Below are positions 8,619 through 18,279 of a stretch of DNA of 32,157 bases, in pieces. Location of the stretch: NCBI GenBank assembly GCA_029263015.1, contig JAJCYI010000229.1, positions 1-32,157 on the forward strand. Reading direction: 5' to 3'. The stretch comes from Saprospiraceae bacterium. GTDB taxonomy: Bacteria > Bacteroidota > Bacteroidia > Chitinophagales > Saprospiraceae. A program made the position numbers and the translations under genes. The stretch's first letter is position 1; every line of letters starts with the position of its first letter. The notes under the pieces are model-generated. The model was given only the letters and a program-made list of their open reading frames with translations, was not told the DNA's origin and made no database searches.

Positions 8619-11600
8619 TTAATCAAATTTCACATCCAAAGCTAGGCCACGCAATTCGTGGACGAGTACGTTGAATGACTCAGGAATATTTGGCTCGGGA
8701 AGTACATCTCCTTTCACGATGGCTTCGTATGTTTTGGCACGGCCAACTATATCATCCGACTTGAGGGTGAGCAATTCCTGAAGAATCGAAGCTGCACCGA
8801 ACGCCTCCAATGCCCATACCTCCATCTCACCAAAACGCTGTCCACCAAACTGGGCTTTACCACCCAATGGTTGTTGCGTGATGAGCGAATAAGGCCCAAT
8901 GGAACGAGCGTGCATTTTATCATCTACCATGTGTGATAATTTCAACATGTAAATGACCCCCACGGTAGCTTGCTGGTGGAATCGATCGCCCGAACCACCA
9001 TCATGTAGCCAAGTCTGGCCCAATGAAGGCAAGCCCTCACTTTGGATATAATCTTCAATCTCTTGCTGGGAAGCTCCATCGAAGATGGGCGACGCAAACT
9101 TGACCCCTTTCTTCTCACCAGCCCAACCAAGCACTGTTTCGAAAATTTGTCCCAAATTCATCCTTGAAGGTACGCCAAGTGGGTTCAGTACAATATCGAC
9201 TGCATGTCCATCTTCGGTAAATGGCATGTCTTCCAAACGGACGATCCTTGCCACAATACCTTTGTTACCGTGGCGTCCGGCCAGTTTATCCCCAACTTTC
9301 AACTTGCGTTTTTTGGCGATGTAAACCTTAGCCAATTTCAATACACCTGCAGGTAGTTCATCACCAATACTGATGTTGAATTTTTTCCGCTTATAACGGC
9401 CTACCTCTTCGTTGAGCTTGATGCTGTAATTGTGCAACAATTTGGCAATCAATTCATTAGTAGAAGTATCATCAGTCCAGCTACTGTAATCTATTTGGGT
9501 AAAATCCAAAGTACGCAACAGTTCGGTGGTGAACTTGGTACCTTTCGGGATCAGGGCTTCATTGTAAATGCTTTTCACACCTTGTGAAACATGGCTTTTT
9601 ACCAAAACCAATAACTTATCAATAAGGATGGTCTTCAACTCATTGGTTGCTACAGCATGTTGGTCATCCAGTTTCTTCAAGACTTCAGCTTCCTGCAATT
9701 TTTGTTCGTTGCTCTTTTTTGCTCGTGCAAACAATTGCTTGGCAATCACCACACCCCTGCTTGAAGGCGGTACTTTCAAAGATGCATCCTTCACATCACC
9801 AGCTTTGTCACCAAAGATTGCACGGAGCAATTTTTCTTCAGGAGTTGGATCTGTTTCACCTTTAGGTGTGATTTTCCCAATCAAAATATCCCCATCCTTC
9901 ACCCAAGCACCGATACGGATGATACCGTTTTCGTCAAGGTCTTTAGTAGCATCTTCACTGACGTTCGGGATGTCGTTTGTCAATTCCTCTTCACCCAATT
10001 TGGTGTCGCGCACATCCAAGTCAAATGACTCAATGTGTACTGAGGTAAATACATCTTCCCGCACGACTCTTTCAGAAAGCACGATCGCATCCTCAAAGTT
10101 GTAGCCTTTCCAAGGCATGAATGCTACTTTAAGGTTTTGGCCCAAAGCCAGCTCGCCGTCTTGTGTTGCATATCCATCGCAGAGAATCTGGCCTTTTACC
10201 ACTCGCTGATCTTTACGGACGATTGGTTTCAAGTTCACAGAAGTTGCCTGGTTGGTACGGAGGAACTTGGTCAGTTTATATGTTTTGCGGTTATCTTCAA
10301 ACGAAACAAGTTGCTCCTCTTTTGACCTATCGTAACGGATTACAACTTCTGTGGCATCTACATATTCTACAACACCATCTCCTTCCGCATTTATCAACAT
10401 CCGCGAGTCACGTGCTACCTTGCCTTCCAGACCAGTACCTACGATCGGAGATTGTGGGCGAATTAGCGGCACCGCCTGGCGCTGCATGTTCGAGCCCATC
10501 AATGCCCGGTTGGCATCATCATTTTCCAAAAAAGGAATCAACGAAGCGGAAACACCCACAATCTGGTTGGGTGCCACATCCATGTATTCAACCTCTTCGG
10601 GTGTCAACACAGGGAAGTCACCATGTTCGCGAGATTTGACTCGGTCATTAACAAATTTACCTTTTGTGTCGAACGGTGCATTTGCTTGAGCAACTTTTTT
10701 GAAATCCTCAGCTTCTGCAGAAAGGTAAACGGCAGGGTTAGTTATATCTACGACACCTTTGTCAACCTTGCGGTAAGGGGTTTCGAGGAAACCCATTTTA
10801 TTGATTTTTGCGTGAACGCAAAGAGTAGAGATCAATCCAATGTTCGGACCTTCTGGCGTCTCAATAGTACATAAGCGGCCATAATGAGAATAATGGACGT
10901 CACGAACCTCGAAGCCAGCTCGTTCTCTCGAAAGACCACCTGGCCCAAGCGCTGAAATACGGCGTTTGTGTGTAATCTCCGATAGCGGGTTGGTCTGGTC
11001 GAGGAACTGAGACAATTGACTAGTTCCGAAAAACGAGTTAATGACGGAGGAAAGCGTCCGTGCGTTGATGAGGTCAATTGGCGTGAACACCTCGTTGTCG
11101 CGCACGTTCATCCGCTCACGGATTGTACGTGCCATCCTTGCTAAACCTACCCCAAACTGAGCATACAACTGCTCACCTACAGAACGAACACGACGGTTGC
11201 TCAAGTGATCGATATCGTCAATTTCCGCGTTCTGATTCATCAAGCGGACGAGATAGGTCACAATCGCTATGATGTCTTCTTTTGTCAGGACAAGCGTCTC
11301 CATGGACGTCTCCAACTTCAACTTACGGTTGATTTTGTAACGACCTACTTCCCCGAGATTATAACGTTTGTCGGAGAAGAACAATTTATCGATAATGCCC
11401 CTTGCAGTTTCATCATCTGGTGGCTCTGCACCGCGCAACTGACGATAGATGTAGTTCACCGCTTCCATTTCTGAACTACTGGGGTCTTTTTGGAGTGTGT
11501 TGTAAATAATACTGTAATCCTCTTCAATATCTTCCCGTTGCAAGATCACTGTTGCAAGGCCCGATTCCAGTACTTGTTCAATATTATTTTCATCTAAAAC

Positions 11601-12440
11601 AACATCACGTTCAAGGATAATTTCATTACGCTCGATGGTTACTACTTCTCCTGTATCTTCATCCACAAAATCTTCCGTCCAAGAGCGGAGTACCCGTGCG
11701 GCCAACTTCCTTCCAATGGCATTTTCGAGGTTGTCCCGATCATTGGGTACTTCATCGGAAAGATTGAATAATTCTAAAATGGTTTTATCCGTGTCAAAAC
11801 CAATAGCCCTTAGCAGTGTGGTAACAGGGAATTTCTTTTTCCGGTCAATGTATGCAAACATCACATTGTTGATGTCTGTCGCAAATTCCATCCAAGCTCC
11901 TTTGAACGGGATCACCCTAGCCGAATAAATGGCCGTACCATTTGGATGATATGTGTGACCAAAAAACACTCCAGGCGAACGGTGGAGCTGGGAGACCACA
12001 ACGCGTTCTGCACCATTGATGACAAAAGTGCCCTTAGGCGTCATATAAGGTATGTTCCCAAGGAATACGTCCTGCACAATGGTTTCAAAATCGACGTGTT
12101 CTTCGTCATTACATGACAACCGAAGTTTGGCTTTGAGTGGAACACTATAGGTCAATCCCCGTTGCATACATTCTTCAATAGTGTACCGAGGTGGGTCAAT
12201 GTAATAATCCAGAAATTCCAAGACAAAAATGTTCCGAGCATCCGTAATCGGGAAATTCTCCATGAACACTCTGTATAACCCTTCGTTGATCCTATTTTCA
12301 GGAGTGGTTTCCAATTGGAAAAACTCATGGAAGGATTTCAACTGTATTTCCAACAAGTCTGGGTGCTCAGAAGGTAGACGAATTTTGCCGAAAGTAATCC
12401 TGCCTGTTTCTGTATAATTGACATTATCAAGTGATGTCAT
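8619..12440 (-). CDS. rpoB: RNA polymerase beta subunit
   Basis: The 1273-residue second-largest RNA polymerase subunit. It opens with the expected beta-lobe and protrusion sequence ([24 protein letters not shown]), and the rifampicin pocket is complete: [17 protein letters not shown], then [21 protein letters not shown]. The positions matching E. coli Asp516, His526 and Ser531 are wild type, so no common rifampicin-resistance change is present. Conserved nucleotide-binding segments near the end include [10 protein letters not shown] and [14 protein letters not shown]. The C-terminus ([13 protein letters not shown]) is intact. rpoB lies 408 bp after rplL, with a hairpin in the spacer, and 104 bp before rpoC. 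The ATG at 12438-12440 gives the standard start. Confidence 0.99.
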   Translation of the reverse strand: MTSLDNVNYTETGRITFGKIRLPSEHPDLLEIQLKSFHEFFQLETTPENRINEGLYRVFMENFPITDARNIFVLEFLDYYIDPPRYTIEECMQRGLTYSVPLKAKLRLSCNDEEHVDFETIVQDVFLGNIPYMTPKGTFVINGAERVVVSQLHRSPGVFFGHTYHPNGTAIYSARVIPFKGAWMEFATDINNVMFAYIDRKKKFPVTTLLRAIGFDTDKTILELFNLSDEVPNDRDNLENAIGRKLAARVLRSWTEDFVDEDTGEVVTIERNEIILERDVVLDENNIEQVLESGLATVILQREDIEEDYSIIYNTLQKDPSSSEMEAVNYIYRQLRGAEPPDDETARGIIDKLFFSDKRYNLGEVGRYKINRKLKLETSMETLVLTKEDIIAIVTYLVRLMNQNAEIDDIDHLSNRRVRSVGEQLYAQFGVGLARMARTIRERMNVRDNEVFTPIDLINARTLSSVINSFFGTSQLSQFLDQTNPLSEITHKRRISALGPGGLSRERAGFEVRDVHYSHYGRLCTIETPEGPNIGLISTLCVHAKINKMGFLETPYRKVDKGVVDITNPAVYLSAEAEDFKKVAQANAPFDTKGKFVNDRVKSREHGDFPVLTPEEVEYMDVAPNQIVGVSASLIPFLENDDANRALMGSNMQRQAVPLIRPQSPIVGTGLEGKVARDSRMLINAEGDGVVEYVDATEVVIRYDRSKEEQLVSFEDNRKTYKLTKFLRTNQATSVNLKPIVRKDQRVVKGQILCDGYATQDGELALGQNLKVAFMPWKGYNFEDAIVLSERVVREDVFTSVHIESFDLDVRDTKLGEEELTNDIPNVSEDATKDLDENGIIRIGAWVKDGDILIGKITPKGETDPTPEEKLLRAIFGDKAGDVKDASLKVPPSSRGVVIAKQLFARAKKSNEQKLQEAEVLKKLDDQHAVATNELKTILIDKLLVLVKSHVSQGVKSIYNEALIPKGTKFTTELLRTLDFTQIDYSSWTDDTSTNELIAKLLHNYSIKLNEEVGRYKRKKFNISIGDELPAGVLKLAKVYIAKKRKLKVGDKLAGRHGNKGIVARIVRLEDMPFTEDGHAVDIVLNPLGVPSRMNLGQIFETVLGWAGEKKGVKFASPIFDGASQQEIEDYIQSEGLPSLGQTWLHDGGSGDRFHQQATVGVIYMLKLSHMVDDKMHARSIGPYSLITQQPLGGKAQFGGQRFGEMEVWALEAFGAASILQELLTLKSDDIVGRAKTYEAIVKGDVLPEPNIPESFNVLVHELRGLALDVKFD

Positions 12441-12848
12441 ATCTGGAAAAAGTATTTATAGTTATTGAAAAGTTGCTGTCTTCTTCGATTATTCAATGTG
12501 CTTTGGACCAAGGTGCTGTTCATAGCTCAGTAAAAAAGAAATGGCACATTTTTAGTTCTGAGGTGTTTAGTAACGATGATATAATAACTTAATATCATTG
12601 TTGATTTATCTCAAAAAAGATTGAAATCCACCGCAACACGTCTTACTTTCATTCCTTGTATATTCAAATAATAAACTAGTAAGCTTTATCTCCTTAGTGA
12701 AACGACAATAGGCTTAGCCATTCCGGTGATCGGAACGACTAAGCCTCCTGTGCCTAAGATCTGTATGTAGCAGAAAAGTTTTGAATCAGCATAGATGAAA
12801 TTTAGTAGAATACCGCTTTCCTGCCCCGTTTACTGAATGGGGAAGAGA
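12441..12848 (-). other. rplL-rpoB intercistronic region (408 bp), no gene seen
   Basis: No convincing coding frame is present on either strand. On the - strand, transcription from rplL enters through a small hairpin just after the stop (arms about 12824-12830 and 12836-12842), then meets a large hairpin at 12710-12746, then about 270 AT-rich bases before rpoB. I found no exact TAnnTTTG promoter box on the - strand here, so rpoBC is probably transcribed by read-through from the ribosomal protein genes. Confidence 0.7.
12710..12746 (-). promoter_or_regulatory. Large hairpin in the rplL-rpoB spacer (attenuator or RNA-processing site)
   Basis: AGGCTTAG (12710-12717) pairs perfectly with CTAAGCCT (12739-12746), and inside it TTCCG (12721-12725) pairs with CGGAA (12731-12735). 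The two stems are separated by a 3 x 3 internal loop and capped by a 5-base loop. No U-tract follows on either strand, so it is not a standard terminator. In E. coli the same spacer holds a partial terminator and an RNase III site that set the ratio of L7/L12 to RNA polymerase; a comparable role is an inference from position. Confidence 0.6.
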
Positions 12849-13226
12849 TTACTTCAATTCAATTTGGGCGCCAACACCTTCAAGATCAGCCTTGATTTTT
12901 TCAGCCTCATCTTTAGATACACCCTCTTTGATTGCAGCAGGAGCAGAATCTACTAATTTCTTCGCTTCAACGAGTCCGACACCAAGTAAATCTTTAACAG
13001 CTTTCACAACTTGTAACTTAGTTGCGCCAGCAGATTCAAGAACTACATCAAACTCAGTTTGTTCAGCTTCTGCACCACCGGCATCACCGCCAGCAGGGCC
13101 AGCAACAGCCACTGCAGCTGCAGCAGGTTTGATACCATGCTCTTCTTCCATAATATTTGTCAGTTCAGTCACATCTTTGATAGTAAGATTTACCAACTGT
13201 TCTGCAAGTGCTTTCAAATCAGCCAT
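12849..13226 (-). CDS. rplL: 50S ribosomal protein L7/L12
   Basis: A 125-residue stalk protein. The N-terminal dimerisation domain (residues 1-33) is followed by an Ala/Gly-rich hinge (about 35-55, [18 protein letters not shown]) and the C-terminal factor-binding domain ([20 protein letters not shown], then [13 protein letters not shown]). It binds L10 in multiple copies and recruits translation GTPases. It lies 129 bp after rplJ, a spacer that carries a CAGTC heptamer repeat. Length and domain order are normal. Confidence 0.99.
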   Translation of the reverse strand: MADLKALAEQLVNLTIKDVTELTNIMEEEHGIKPAAAAVAVAGPAGGDAGGAEAEQTEFDVVLESAGATKLQVVKAVKDLLGVGLVEAKKLVDSAPAAIKEGVSKDEAEKIKADLEGVGAQIELK

Positions 13227-13285
13227 TGTAAATTAATTTTAATTTTTTTAGAAAATATATGCGTTAAAAACTTGGAAGCCGTGTT

Positions 13286-13328
13286 CAGTCTGCAGTCAAT
13301 CAGTCCACAGTCGGCAGTCAATTGACTG
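13286..13328. repeat. CAGTCnn heptamer tandem repeat ending in a palindrome (rplJ-rplL spacer)
   Basis: Five tandem units sharing CAGTC (CAGTCTG, CAGTCAAT, CAGTCCA, CAGTCGG, CAGTCAA; one unit is 8 bases) are followed by the inverted unit TTGACTG. The junction CAGTCAATTGACTG (13315-13328) is a perfect 14-base palindrome. It occupies the middle of the spacer between rplJ and rplL, where the transcript must supply several L12 per L10. Confidence 0.8.
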
Positions 13329-13355
13329 CTGGGTGTACCCTGATGATTGCAGTAA

Positions 13356-13889
13356 TTATTCTCCTTTTTCTTCGAGTGCCTTAAGCAAACCCATCACGTT
13401 GGTTCCACCAGAACCGAGGCCAGAGAGGAGGTTGCTCATTGGAGAATTCAAGAGTGTGAGCAAATCGCCCAGCAAATCTTCTTTGGATTTCAGTAAAGCC
13501 AGGTCATCCAATTTGTCATCTCCGAGGTAAACCGAAGTATCAATGTATGCCGCTTTGATTACAGGTCTCTCTCCTTTACTATCCTTCCTGAAATCTTGAA
13601 TGATCTTTGCAGGTGCATTAGCTACTTCGGTGAACAACAAAGCCGTTGGCCCCTTCAATGATTCATATACTTGAGAATAATTTTTCTCTTCGGGCGCAGA
13701 TTCCAGGGCTTTAATAGCGAGTGTATTTTTCACCACTTTCATTTCGATGCCCTTCTCAAAAAACTTACCCCTTAATGTATTGATCTGTTCAACTGTCATT
13801 GCTGACGAATCCGCAACATAAAAGAAAGAGTTGCTGGAAAATTTTTCCTTTAATTCATCAATGACAACTGCTTTTTCTTGCTTGGTCAT
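13356..13889 (-). CDS. rplJ: 50S ribosomal protein L10
   Basis: A 177-residue protein that anchors L12 dimers to the 50S stalk base. The N-terminal rRNA-binding domain begins MTKQEKAVVIDELKEKF and continues through MKVVKNTLAIKALE; the long C-terminal helix that binds L12 covers roughly residues 135-177 (LLGDLLTLLNSPMSNLLSGL). It lies only 51 bp after rplA, too short for the long L10-L12 operator leader known from E. coli unless the operator lies inside rplA; no such operator was recognised. Confidence 0.98.
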   Translation of the reverse strand: MTKQEKAVVIDELKEKFSSNSFFYVADSSAMTVEQINTLRGKFFEKGIEMKVVKNTLAIKALESAPEEKNYSQVYESLKGPTALLFTEVANAPAKIIQDFRKDSKGERPVIKAAYIDTSVYLGDDKLDDLALLKSKEDLLGDLLTLLNSPMSNLLSGLGSGGTNVMGLLKALEEKGE

Positions 13890-13940
13890 TTTATTATATT
13901 TTTTACGGCCATTGCCCCTAATGGGAATTGGACGAAAGGA

Positions 13941-14633
13941 TTAGCGAATTGATTTAGTATCTACCTTTATCCCTGGGCTCATAGTGCTAGCCACAGTAAG
14001 GGATTTCATGTAAATGCCTTTAGCAGAAGACGGTTTCATTTTGACCAAGGTTGTAACGATTTCATTAGCGTTGTCAACCAGTTTGTTTGAGTCAAATGAT
14101 ACCCTGCCTACAGATGTGTGGATAATCCCATATTTGTCAACACGGAATGCTACCTTACCCCCTTTCACATCTTTAACCGCTGAGGCTAAGTCCATGGTAA
14201 CGGTACCTGTTTTCGGGTTTGGCATCAAACCTCGAGGGCCGAGAACTCGAGCCACCCGGCCAACCTTGGCCATAGCTGATGGCATTGCAACAGCTACATC
14301 AAAATCTAACCAACCGCCTTGTATTTTGGTAACTAATTCATCTAATCCTACTTCATCAGCTCCGGCATCAATGGCTTCTTGTTCCTTGTCAGGGGTACAA
14401 AAAACGATCACCTTTTTGGTTTTACCAGTTCCGTGAGGAAGGGTAACTGTACCCCTCAGCGCCTGATCAGCTTTACGGGGATCAACCCCTAAACGGACGT
14501 GCAGATCAACGGAAGCATCAAATTTTGTGGTGTTGACACCTTTGATAAGAGCCATTGCATCCTCCAAACTATAAAGCTTGTCCTCGTCAACTTTAGCGTT
14601 GGCGGCCTTTCTTTTTTTGGAAATTTTTCCCAT
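13941..14633 (-). CDS. rplA: 50S ribosomal protein L1
   Basis: A 230-residue L1-stalk protein with the signature region [22 protein letters not shown] and a normal C-terminus ([10 protein letters not shown]). It binds 23S rRNA at the L1 stalk and, in many bacteria, represses its own rplK-rplA mRNA. It follows rplK by 96 bp. The N-terminal extension is lysine-rich ([14 protein letters not shown]), as usual. Confidence 0.99.
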   Translation of the reverse strand: MGKISKKRKAANAKVDEDKLYSLEDAMALIKGVNTTKFDASVDLHVRLGVDPRKADQALRGTVTLPHGTGKTKKVIVFCTPDKEQEAIDAGADEVGLDELVTKIQGGWLDFDVAVAMPSAMAKVGRVARVLGPRGLMPNPKTGTVTMDLASAVKDVKGGKVAFRVDKYGIIHTSVGRVSFDSNKLVDNANEIVTTLVKMKPSSAKGIYMKSLTVASTMSPGIKVDTKSIR

Positions 14634-14729
14634 TATGAAAAATGATTTCGAGGTAATATCGCCGTGGCAAACTTCTCTGCCCAGGCTTCCTCATTATTTA
14701 ATTTTTTTTTATAAATGTCCGCCTCCAAA

Positions 14730-15170
14730 TTAATTCGGAGGTGTTCCACCTTCAACTACAAGTCCCATGCTTCTTGCTGTACCAGCAATCATTCTCATTG
14801 CAGAATCAATGACAAAGCTGTTAAGGTCAGGCATTTTGTTTTCAGCTATGACTCGCACTTGGTCCCAGGTCACATTACCTACTTTTTGTCGGTTGGACTC
14901 TGGTGAACCTTTCTTGAGTTTAGCGGCTTCCAACAATTGGACTGCTGCAGGTGAGGTTTTAATGACAAATTCAAAAGACTTATCCTTATAAACCGAAATA
15001 TGCACAGGCAACAACTGTCCCATCCGATCTTGAGTAGCAGCGTTGAAACGCTTGCAGAACTCCATGATGTTTACACCCTTCGCACCCAAAGCAGGTCCGA
15101 TTGGTGGGGAAGGGTTGGCCTGGCCACCTTTCGCTTGAATCTTAATTAGAAATTCGACTTCTTTAGCCAT
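14730..15170 (-). CDS. rplK: 50S ribosomal protein L11
   Basis: A 146-residue protein of the GTPase-associated centre. The N-terminal domain has [20 protein letters not shown], and the C-terminal rRNA-binding domain ends with [15 protein letters not shown]. Length is slightly above the usual 141 because of a short C-terminal tail (EGGTPPN). It follows nusG by 68 bp; a hairpin in that spacer is a candidate leader control site. Confidence 0.99.
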   Translation of the reverse strand: MAKEVEFLIKIQAKGGQANPSPPIGPALGAKGVNIMEFCKRFNAATQDRMGQLLPVHISVYKDKSFEFVIKTSPAAVQLLEAAKLKKGSPESNRQKVGNVTWDQVRVIAENKMPDLNSFVIDSAMRMIAGTARSMGLVVEGGTPPN

Positions 15171-15208
15171 TTTGTAAACTGATTTTATATATCGCCAGCT
15201 ATTGGAAA

Positions 15209-15228
15209 GCCCCTGAAAACATCAGGGC
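15209..15228 (-). promoter_or_regulatory. Hairpin in the rplK leader (possible L1 operator)
   Basis: CCCTGA (15211-15216) and TCAGGG (15222-15227) form a 6-bp stem with a 5-base loop, bounded by a further bulged G-C pair. It lies about 40 bases before the rplK start on the - strand and has no U-tract. In E. coli L1 represses translation from a structured site in the rplK leader. The position fits, but I cannot show that the L1-binding bases are present. Confidence 0.35.
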
Positions 15229-15238
15229 AAAAACTGGT

Positions 15239-15805
15239 TTATTGCGTTTTATCTACTTGCATAAAGTTCAATTCCACTTCTGTGCCCCGTCCAAATATTT
15301 TCACAATTACCTTCAATTTCTTTTTATCTTCATTTATTTCTTGGACCTCCCCGACGAATTCAGCAAACGGGCCATCTATAATTTTGACCGTTTCTCCGAC
15401 GAGGTATGGTTCGAGCATCAATTCGCCTGCATCTTTGGACTCATCCACCTTGCCCAATAAACGGTTGGCTTCAGCTTGCCGCATCGGAACAGGTGCATTC
15501 CTTCCTAAAAAATGGATCACATTGGGTATATTGGCAATTGTGGTAACAATTTCACCAGAAAGCCTTGAAGGTTCAGCCTCTATCAAAATATAACCAGGCA
15601 AAATATTCCTTTCGGAAATCACTTTCTTTCCGTTGCGGATTTTATAAACCTTTTCTGTCGGAACAATTATTTGAGTGACAGAATCAGACCAGTTGCTTCG
15701 TTCAATTTCCAATTCAATCCGCTCTTTGATCTTCTTTTCTTTGCCACTAATGACCCTTAGTGAATACCATTTTTTTTCTTCGGACATTTCGGACATTTCA
15801 GACAT
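15239..15805 (-). CDS. nusG: Transcription termination/antitermination factor NusG
   Basis: A 188-residue protein with the NGN domain (WYSLRVISGKEKKIKERIE through LPGYILIEAE, about residues 13-75) and a C-terminal KOW domain (PYLVGETVKIIDGPFAEFVGEV, about 133-155). It binds RNA polymerase and couples it to Rho or ribosomal protein S10. The N-terminus reads MSEMSEMSEEKK: a 9-base unit (ATG-TCN-GAA) is repeated three times, so three in-frame ATG codons (15805, 15796, 15787) could start the protein. It lies 18 bp after secE. Confidence 0.98.
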   Translation of the reverse strand: MSEMSEMSEEKKWYSLRVISGKEKKIKERIELEIERSNWSDSVTQIIVPTEKVYKIRNGKKVISERNILPGYILIEAEPSRLSGEIVTTIANIPNVIHFLGRNAPVPMRQAEANRLLGKVDESKDAGELMLEPYLVGETVKIIDGPFAEFVGEVQEINEDKKKLKVIVKIFGRGTEVELNFMQVDKTQ

Positions 15806-15823
15806 GAATCTAGTTTTTGTTTT

Positions 15824-16039
15824 CTATCCTGGATAGATAATGTCATTCAAAATAAACTTGGAAATGGAATCCATGATAAAAACAAGTGCAGTGAATATGC
15901 CCAGGCCGACAAGTACAACCACAGTAGTTTGCTGTAGGTTGGGCCACGTAGGCCACGTCACTTTAGTCATCAATTCATTATAACTTTCCTGGACGTATAA
16001 TTTAATACTTTCCATGTTGAATGGGTTGACGGTGGACAA
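15824..16039 (-). CDS. secE: Preprotein translocase subunit SecE
   Basis: A short SecE of 71 residues with one membrane helix (about residues 38-58, TTVVVLVGLGIFTALVFIMD) after the conserved amphipathic segment (YNELMTKVTWPTWPNL). It holds the SecYEG channel together. The internal ATG at 16015 (MESIKLYVQESYNEL, 63 residues) matches the usual family start more closely than the upstream ATG at 16039, so the first eight residues may not be made. It lies between tRNA-Trp and nusG, the standard order. Confidence 0.95.
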   Translation of the reverse strand: MSTVNPFNMESIKLYVQESYNELMTKVTWPTWPNLQQTTVVVLVGLGIFTALVFIMDSISKFILNDIIYPG

Positions 16040-16093
16040 TGGTAATGTTTATTTAAAAAATCACCGTAAGTCGAGAATACCGCTATTTGTTTG

Positions 16094-16166
16094 CACGGGC
16101 GGAAGGACTTGAACCCTCAGCCTACGGTTTTGGAGACCGTCGCTCTACCAATTGAGCTACGCCCGC
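16094..16166 (-). tRNA. tRNA-Trp (anticodon CCA)
   Basis: A 73-nt cloverleaf with acceptor GCGGGCG/CGCCCGT, D-arm GCTC...GAGC, anticodon stem ACGGT/ACCGT with loop CTCCAAA, and T-loop TTCAAGT. The discriminator is G, as expected for bacterial tRNA-Trp. The 3' CCA is not encoded. It lies between tuf and secE. Confidence 0.97.
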
Positions 16167-16187
16167 ATTCATTATTCTATAAATGTC

Positions 16188-16251
16188 GATAATTAAGCAC
16201 CCCACATAAGGGATGCTTAATTATCATTTAGACACCAAAAATATGTGTCTA
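16188..16251 (-). promoter_or_regulatory. Two hairpins between tuf and tRNA-Trp
   Basis: GATAATTAAGCA (16188-16199) and TGCTTAATTATC (16214-16225) form a perfect 12-bp stem, extended inside by CCC/GGG across one mismatch. A second hairpin, TAGACAC (16229-16235) with GTGTCTA (16245-16251), lies next to it, directly after the tuf stop. Neither has a good U-tract on the - strand. They may stabilise the tuf mRNA end, act as a partial terminator, or guide cleavage that frees tRNA-Trp. Confidence 0.6.
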
Positions 16252-16257
16252 TGTATT

Positions 16258-17454
16258 TTATTCAAGAATCTCAGTAACCTGTCCTGCACCTACAGTCCTT
16301 CCACCTTCCCTAATCGCAAAACGGAGACCTTTTTCCATTGCAATTGAATTGAGAAGGGCAACATTCAGTGTTACGTTATCACCAGGCATAACCATTTCTA
16401 CACCTTCTGGTAGATTCACGTCACCAGTGACATCCGTAGTACGGAAATAAAACTGTGGACGGTAACCATTGAAGAATGGTGTGTGGCGTCCTCCTTCGTC
16501 TTTGCCCAGCACATAAACTTCGCACTTGAATTTCTTGTGCGGTTTAACAGAACCAGGCTTGCAGATCACCATACCACGTTTGATGGCATCTTTATCGATT
16601 CCACGGAGCAATAAACCAGCATTGTCACCAGCTTCACCTCTTTCAAGGATCTTCCGGAACATCTCAACACCAGTAACAACTGATGTCAGTGGCTTTTCAT
16701 CGTCTTTCATCATCCCTATAATCTCTACTGAGTCACCAGAGTTGATTACACCGCGCTCAATACGGCCAGTAGCAACAGTACCACGACCAGTTATAGAGAA
16801 CACGTCTTCAACAGGCATTAGGAATGGCTTATCAACAACACGTACAGGGTCTGGGATTTGCTCATCCACAGCTTCCATCAAAGCTCTGATTGCGGCAACA
16901 CCGCCTTCATCGCCTTCAAGTGCTTTCAATGCAGAACCTGGTATAACAGCAGCGTTATCACCATCGAATTCATATTGGCTCAACAATTCACGAACCTCCA
17001 TTTCTACAAGTTCCAACATTTCATCGTCATCAACCAAGTCAACTTTGTTCATGAAGACAACAAGCTTAGGCACACCTACCTGACGAGCAAGCAGGATATG
17101 CTCACGAGTCTGGGGCATAGGGCCATCGGTAGCCGCAACCACGAGGATTGCGCCATCCATTTGGGCAGCACCCGTAACCATGTTCTTCACATAATCAGCG
17201 TGACCTGGACAGTCAACGTGGGCATAGTGGCGTTTTGTTGTTTCATATTCTACGTGAGCAGTATTGATCGTGATGCCCCTTTCTTTTTCTTCGGGAGCTG
17301 AGTCAATACTGTCGTAGGAAGCGGTTTCCGCAAGACCATCACCAGATAGAACAACAGTGATGGCAGCCGTAAGTGTGGTCTTGCCGTGGTCAACGTGTCC
17401 TATTGTACCAATATTGACGTGCGGTTTGTTTCTTTGAAATGTTTCTTTTGCCAT
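16258..17454 (-). CDS. tuf: Elongation factor Tu
   Basis: A 398-residue GTPase that delivers aminoacyl-tRNA to the ribosome. The P-loop GHVDHGKT is at residues 19-26, followed by switch I ([13 protein letters not shown]), [12 protein letters not shown] near 82, and NKVD near 137. Domains 2 and 3 are complete, ending [17 protein letters not shown]. It lies between tRNA-Thr(GGU) and tRNA-Trp, as in the tufB locus of many bacteria. No other translation-factor gene is next to it. Codons look well adapted compared with the accessory genes to the right. Confidence 0.99.
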   Translation of the reverse strand: MAKETFQRNKPHVNIGTIGHVDHGKTTLTAAITVVLSGDGLAETASYDSIDSAPEEKERGITINTAHVEYETTKRHYAHVDCPGHADYVKNMVTGAAQMDGAILVVAATDGPMPQTREHILLARQVGVPKLVVFMNKVDLVDDDEMLELVEMEVRELLSQYEFDGDNAAVIPGSALKALEGDEGGVAAIRALMEAVDEQIPDPVRVVDKPFLMPVEDVFSITGRGTVATGRIERGVINSGDSVEIIGMMKDDEKPLTSVVTGVEMFRKILERGEAGDNAGLLLRGIDKDAIKRGMVICKPGSVKPHKKFKCEVYVLGKDEGGRHTPFFNGYRPQFYFRTTDVTGDVNLPEGVEMVMPGDNVTLNVALLNSIAMEKGLRFAIREGGRTVGAGQVTEILE

Positions 17455-17509
17455 CGGAAAAAATTTTTAAAACCTTAAAAAATTGGTTAAGAATAAAAAA
17501 TGAACAATT

Positions 17510-17583
17510 TGCACAAACTTGAAAAGGAATGCCGTTAGAGAAGCTTAATCAATAAGAGCAGAACTTCCAGATTAGTTTGTGCA
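17510..17583 (-). promoter_or_regulatory. tuf leader: 10-bp stem starting right after tRNA-Thr(GGU)
   Basis: TGCACAAACT (17510-17519) and AGTTTGTGCA (17574-17583) are perfect reverse complements. On the - strand the first arm follows immediately after the encoded CCA of tRNA-Thr, and the stem closes a 54-base loop. About 55 U/A-rich bases then lead to the tuf ATG. The stem may form the 5' end of the tuf mRNA once the tRNA has been cut off, or influence RNase P/RNase Z processing. Confidence 0.5.
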
Positions 17584-17658
<75 letters not shown>

Positions 17659-17760
17659 AGGCTTTCGGGTTGTACGTCGCCAGTTGGTTGTTGTTCGGTT
17701 TTGAAGTTTAATTGTTCAAATCCGAAACCCCACACAGCCGTCAAAGGACAACTAAAAAAG

Positions 17761-17833
17761 AGCGGGAGACGAGACTCGAACCCGCGACCCTCAGCTTGGA
17801 AGGCTGATGCTCTACCAACTGAGCTACTCCCGC
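17761..17833 (-). tRNA. tRNA-Gly (anticodon UCC)
   Basis: A 73-nt cloverleaf with acceptor GCGGGAG/CTCCCGC, anticodon stem TCAGC/GCTGA with loop CTTCCAA (anticodon TCC), T-loop TTCGAGT and discriminator T. CCA is not encoded. It lies between tRNA-Tyr and tRNA-Thr(GGU). Confidence 0.97.
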
Positions 17834-17957
17834 TTGTCAAAAAAAGAATTTTCTGATCTATGCTTTCATTTAAGCATAGATCAGAGAAAAAAATGAAGGG
17901 TTAAATCTAATTGTTGTACTTTTCAATAATCCGCCACTCCTTGAAATATTCAAGAAG

Positions 17958-18040
17958 TGGGGGCGGTAGGATTCGAACCTACTCAGTCGTAGACAACAGA
18001 TTTACAGTCTGCCCCGGCTCTCCAACTCCGGCGCGCCCCC
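17958..18040 (-). tRNA. tRNA-Tyr (anticodon GUA)
   Basis: An 83-nt class II tRNA with acceptor GGGGGCG/CGCCCCC, anticodon loop CTGTAAA (anticodon GTA), a long variable arm (about 17985-17999) and T-loop TTCGAAT. The discriminator is A. CCA is not encoded. Confidence 0.96.
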
Positions 18041-18123
18041 TGGTTCAGTTTACAATCCAAGTCTCCTCCATCTGCAAATATTGAAAATACTTTAAGAGAA
18101 AATTAAAAAGCAATCTGAATCAG

Positions 18124-18196
18124 AGCCAGTAGACGGACTCGAACCGCCGACCGGCTGATTACAAATCAGCTGCTCTACCAACTGAGCTATACTGGC
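18124..18196 (-). tRNA. tRNA-Thr (anticodon UGU), first gene of the cluster
   Basis: A 73-nt cloverleaf with acceptor GCCAGTA/TACTGGC, anticodon stem GCTGA/TCAGC with loop TTTGTAA (anticodon TGT), T-loop TTCGAGT and discriminator T. CCA is not encoded. It is the promoter-proximal gene of the tRNA-tuf-ribosomal cluster. Confidence 0.97.
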
Positions 18197-18271
18197 TTTT
18201 TGCGCTCCTTTTTTGACCAAAATTCCAAAGAACTTTTATCTTCTAAACGGTAGTTTTTTTGAAAACGCCCG

Positions 18272-18279
18272 CAAAGATA
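18272..18279 (-). promoter_or_regulatory. Promoter -7 box of the tRNA/tuf/ribosomal/rpoBC cluster
   Basis: On the - strand the sequence reads TATCTTTG followed by CGGGCG, an exact match to the Bacteroidota -7 consensus TAnnTTTG. Upstream is a T-rich stretch (around 18297-18306) in place of a clear TTTG -33 box. It lies about 75 bases before the first tRNA gene, which fits a short transcribed leader. Confidence 0.75.

Noticed and set aside
16236-16243. TATTTTTG on the - strand as a separate promoter of tRNA-Trp/secE
   Set aside because: It matches the box but lies in a hairpin with no -33 element; mentioned only as a possibility.
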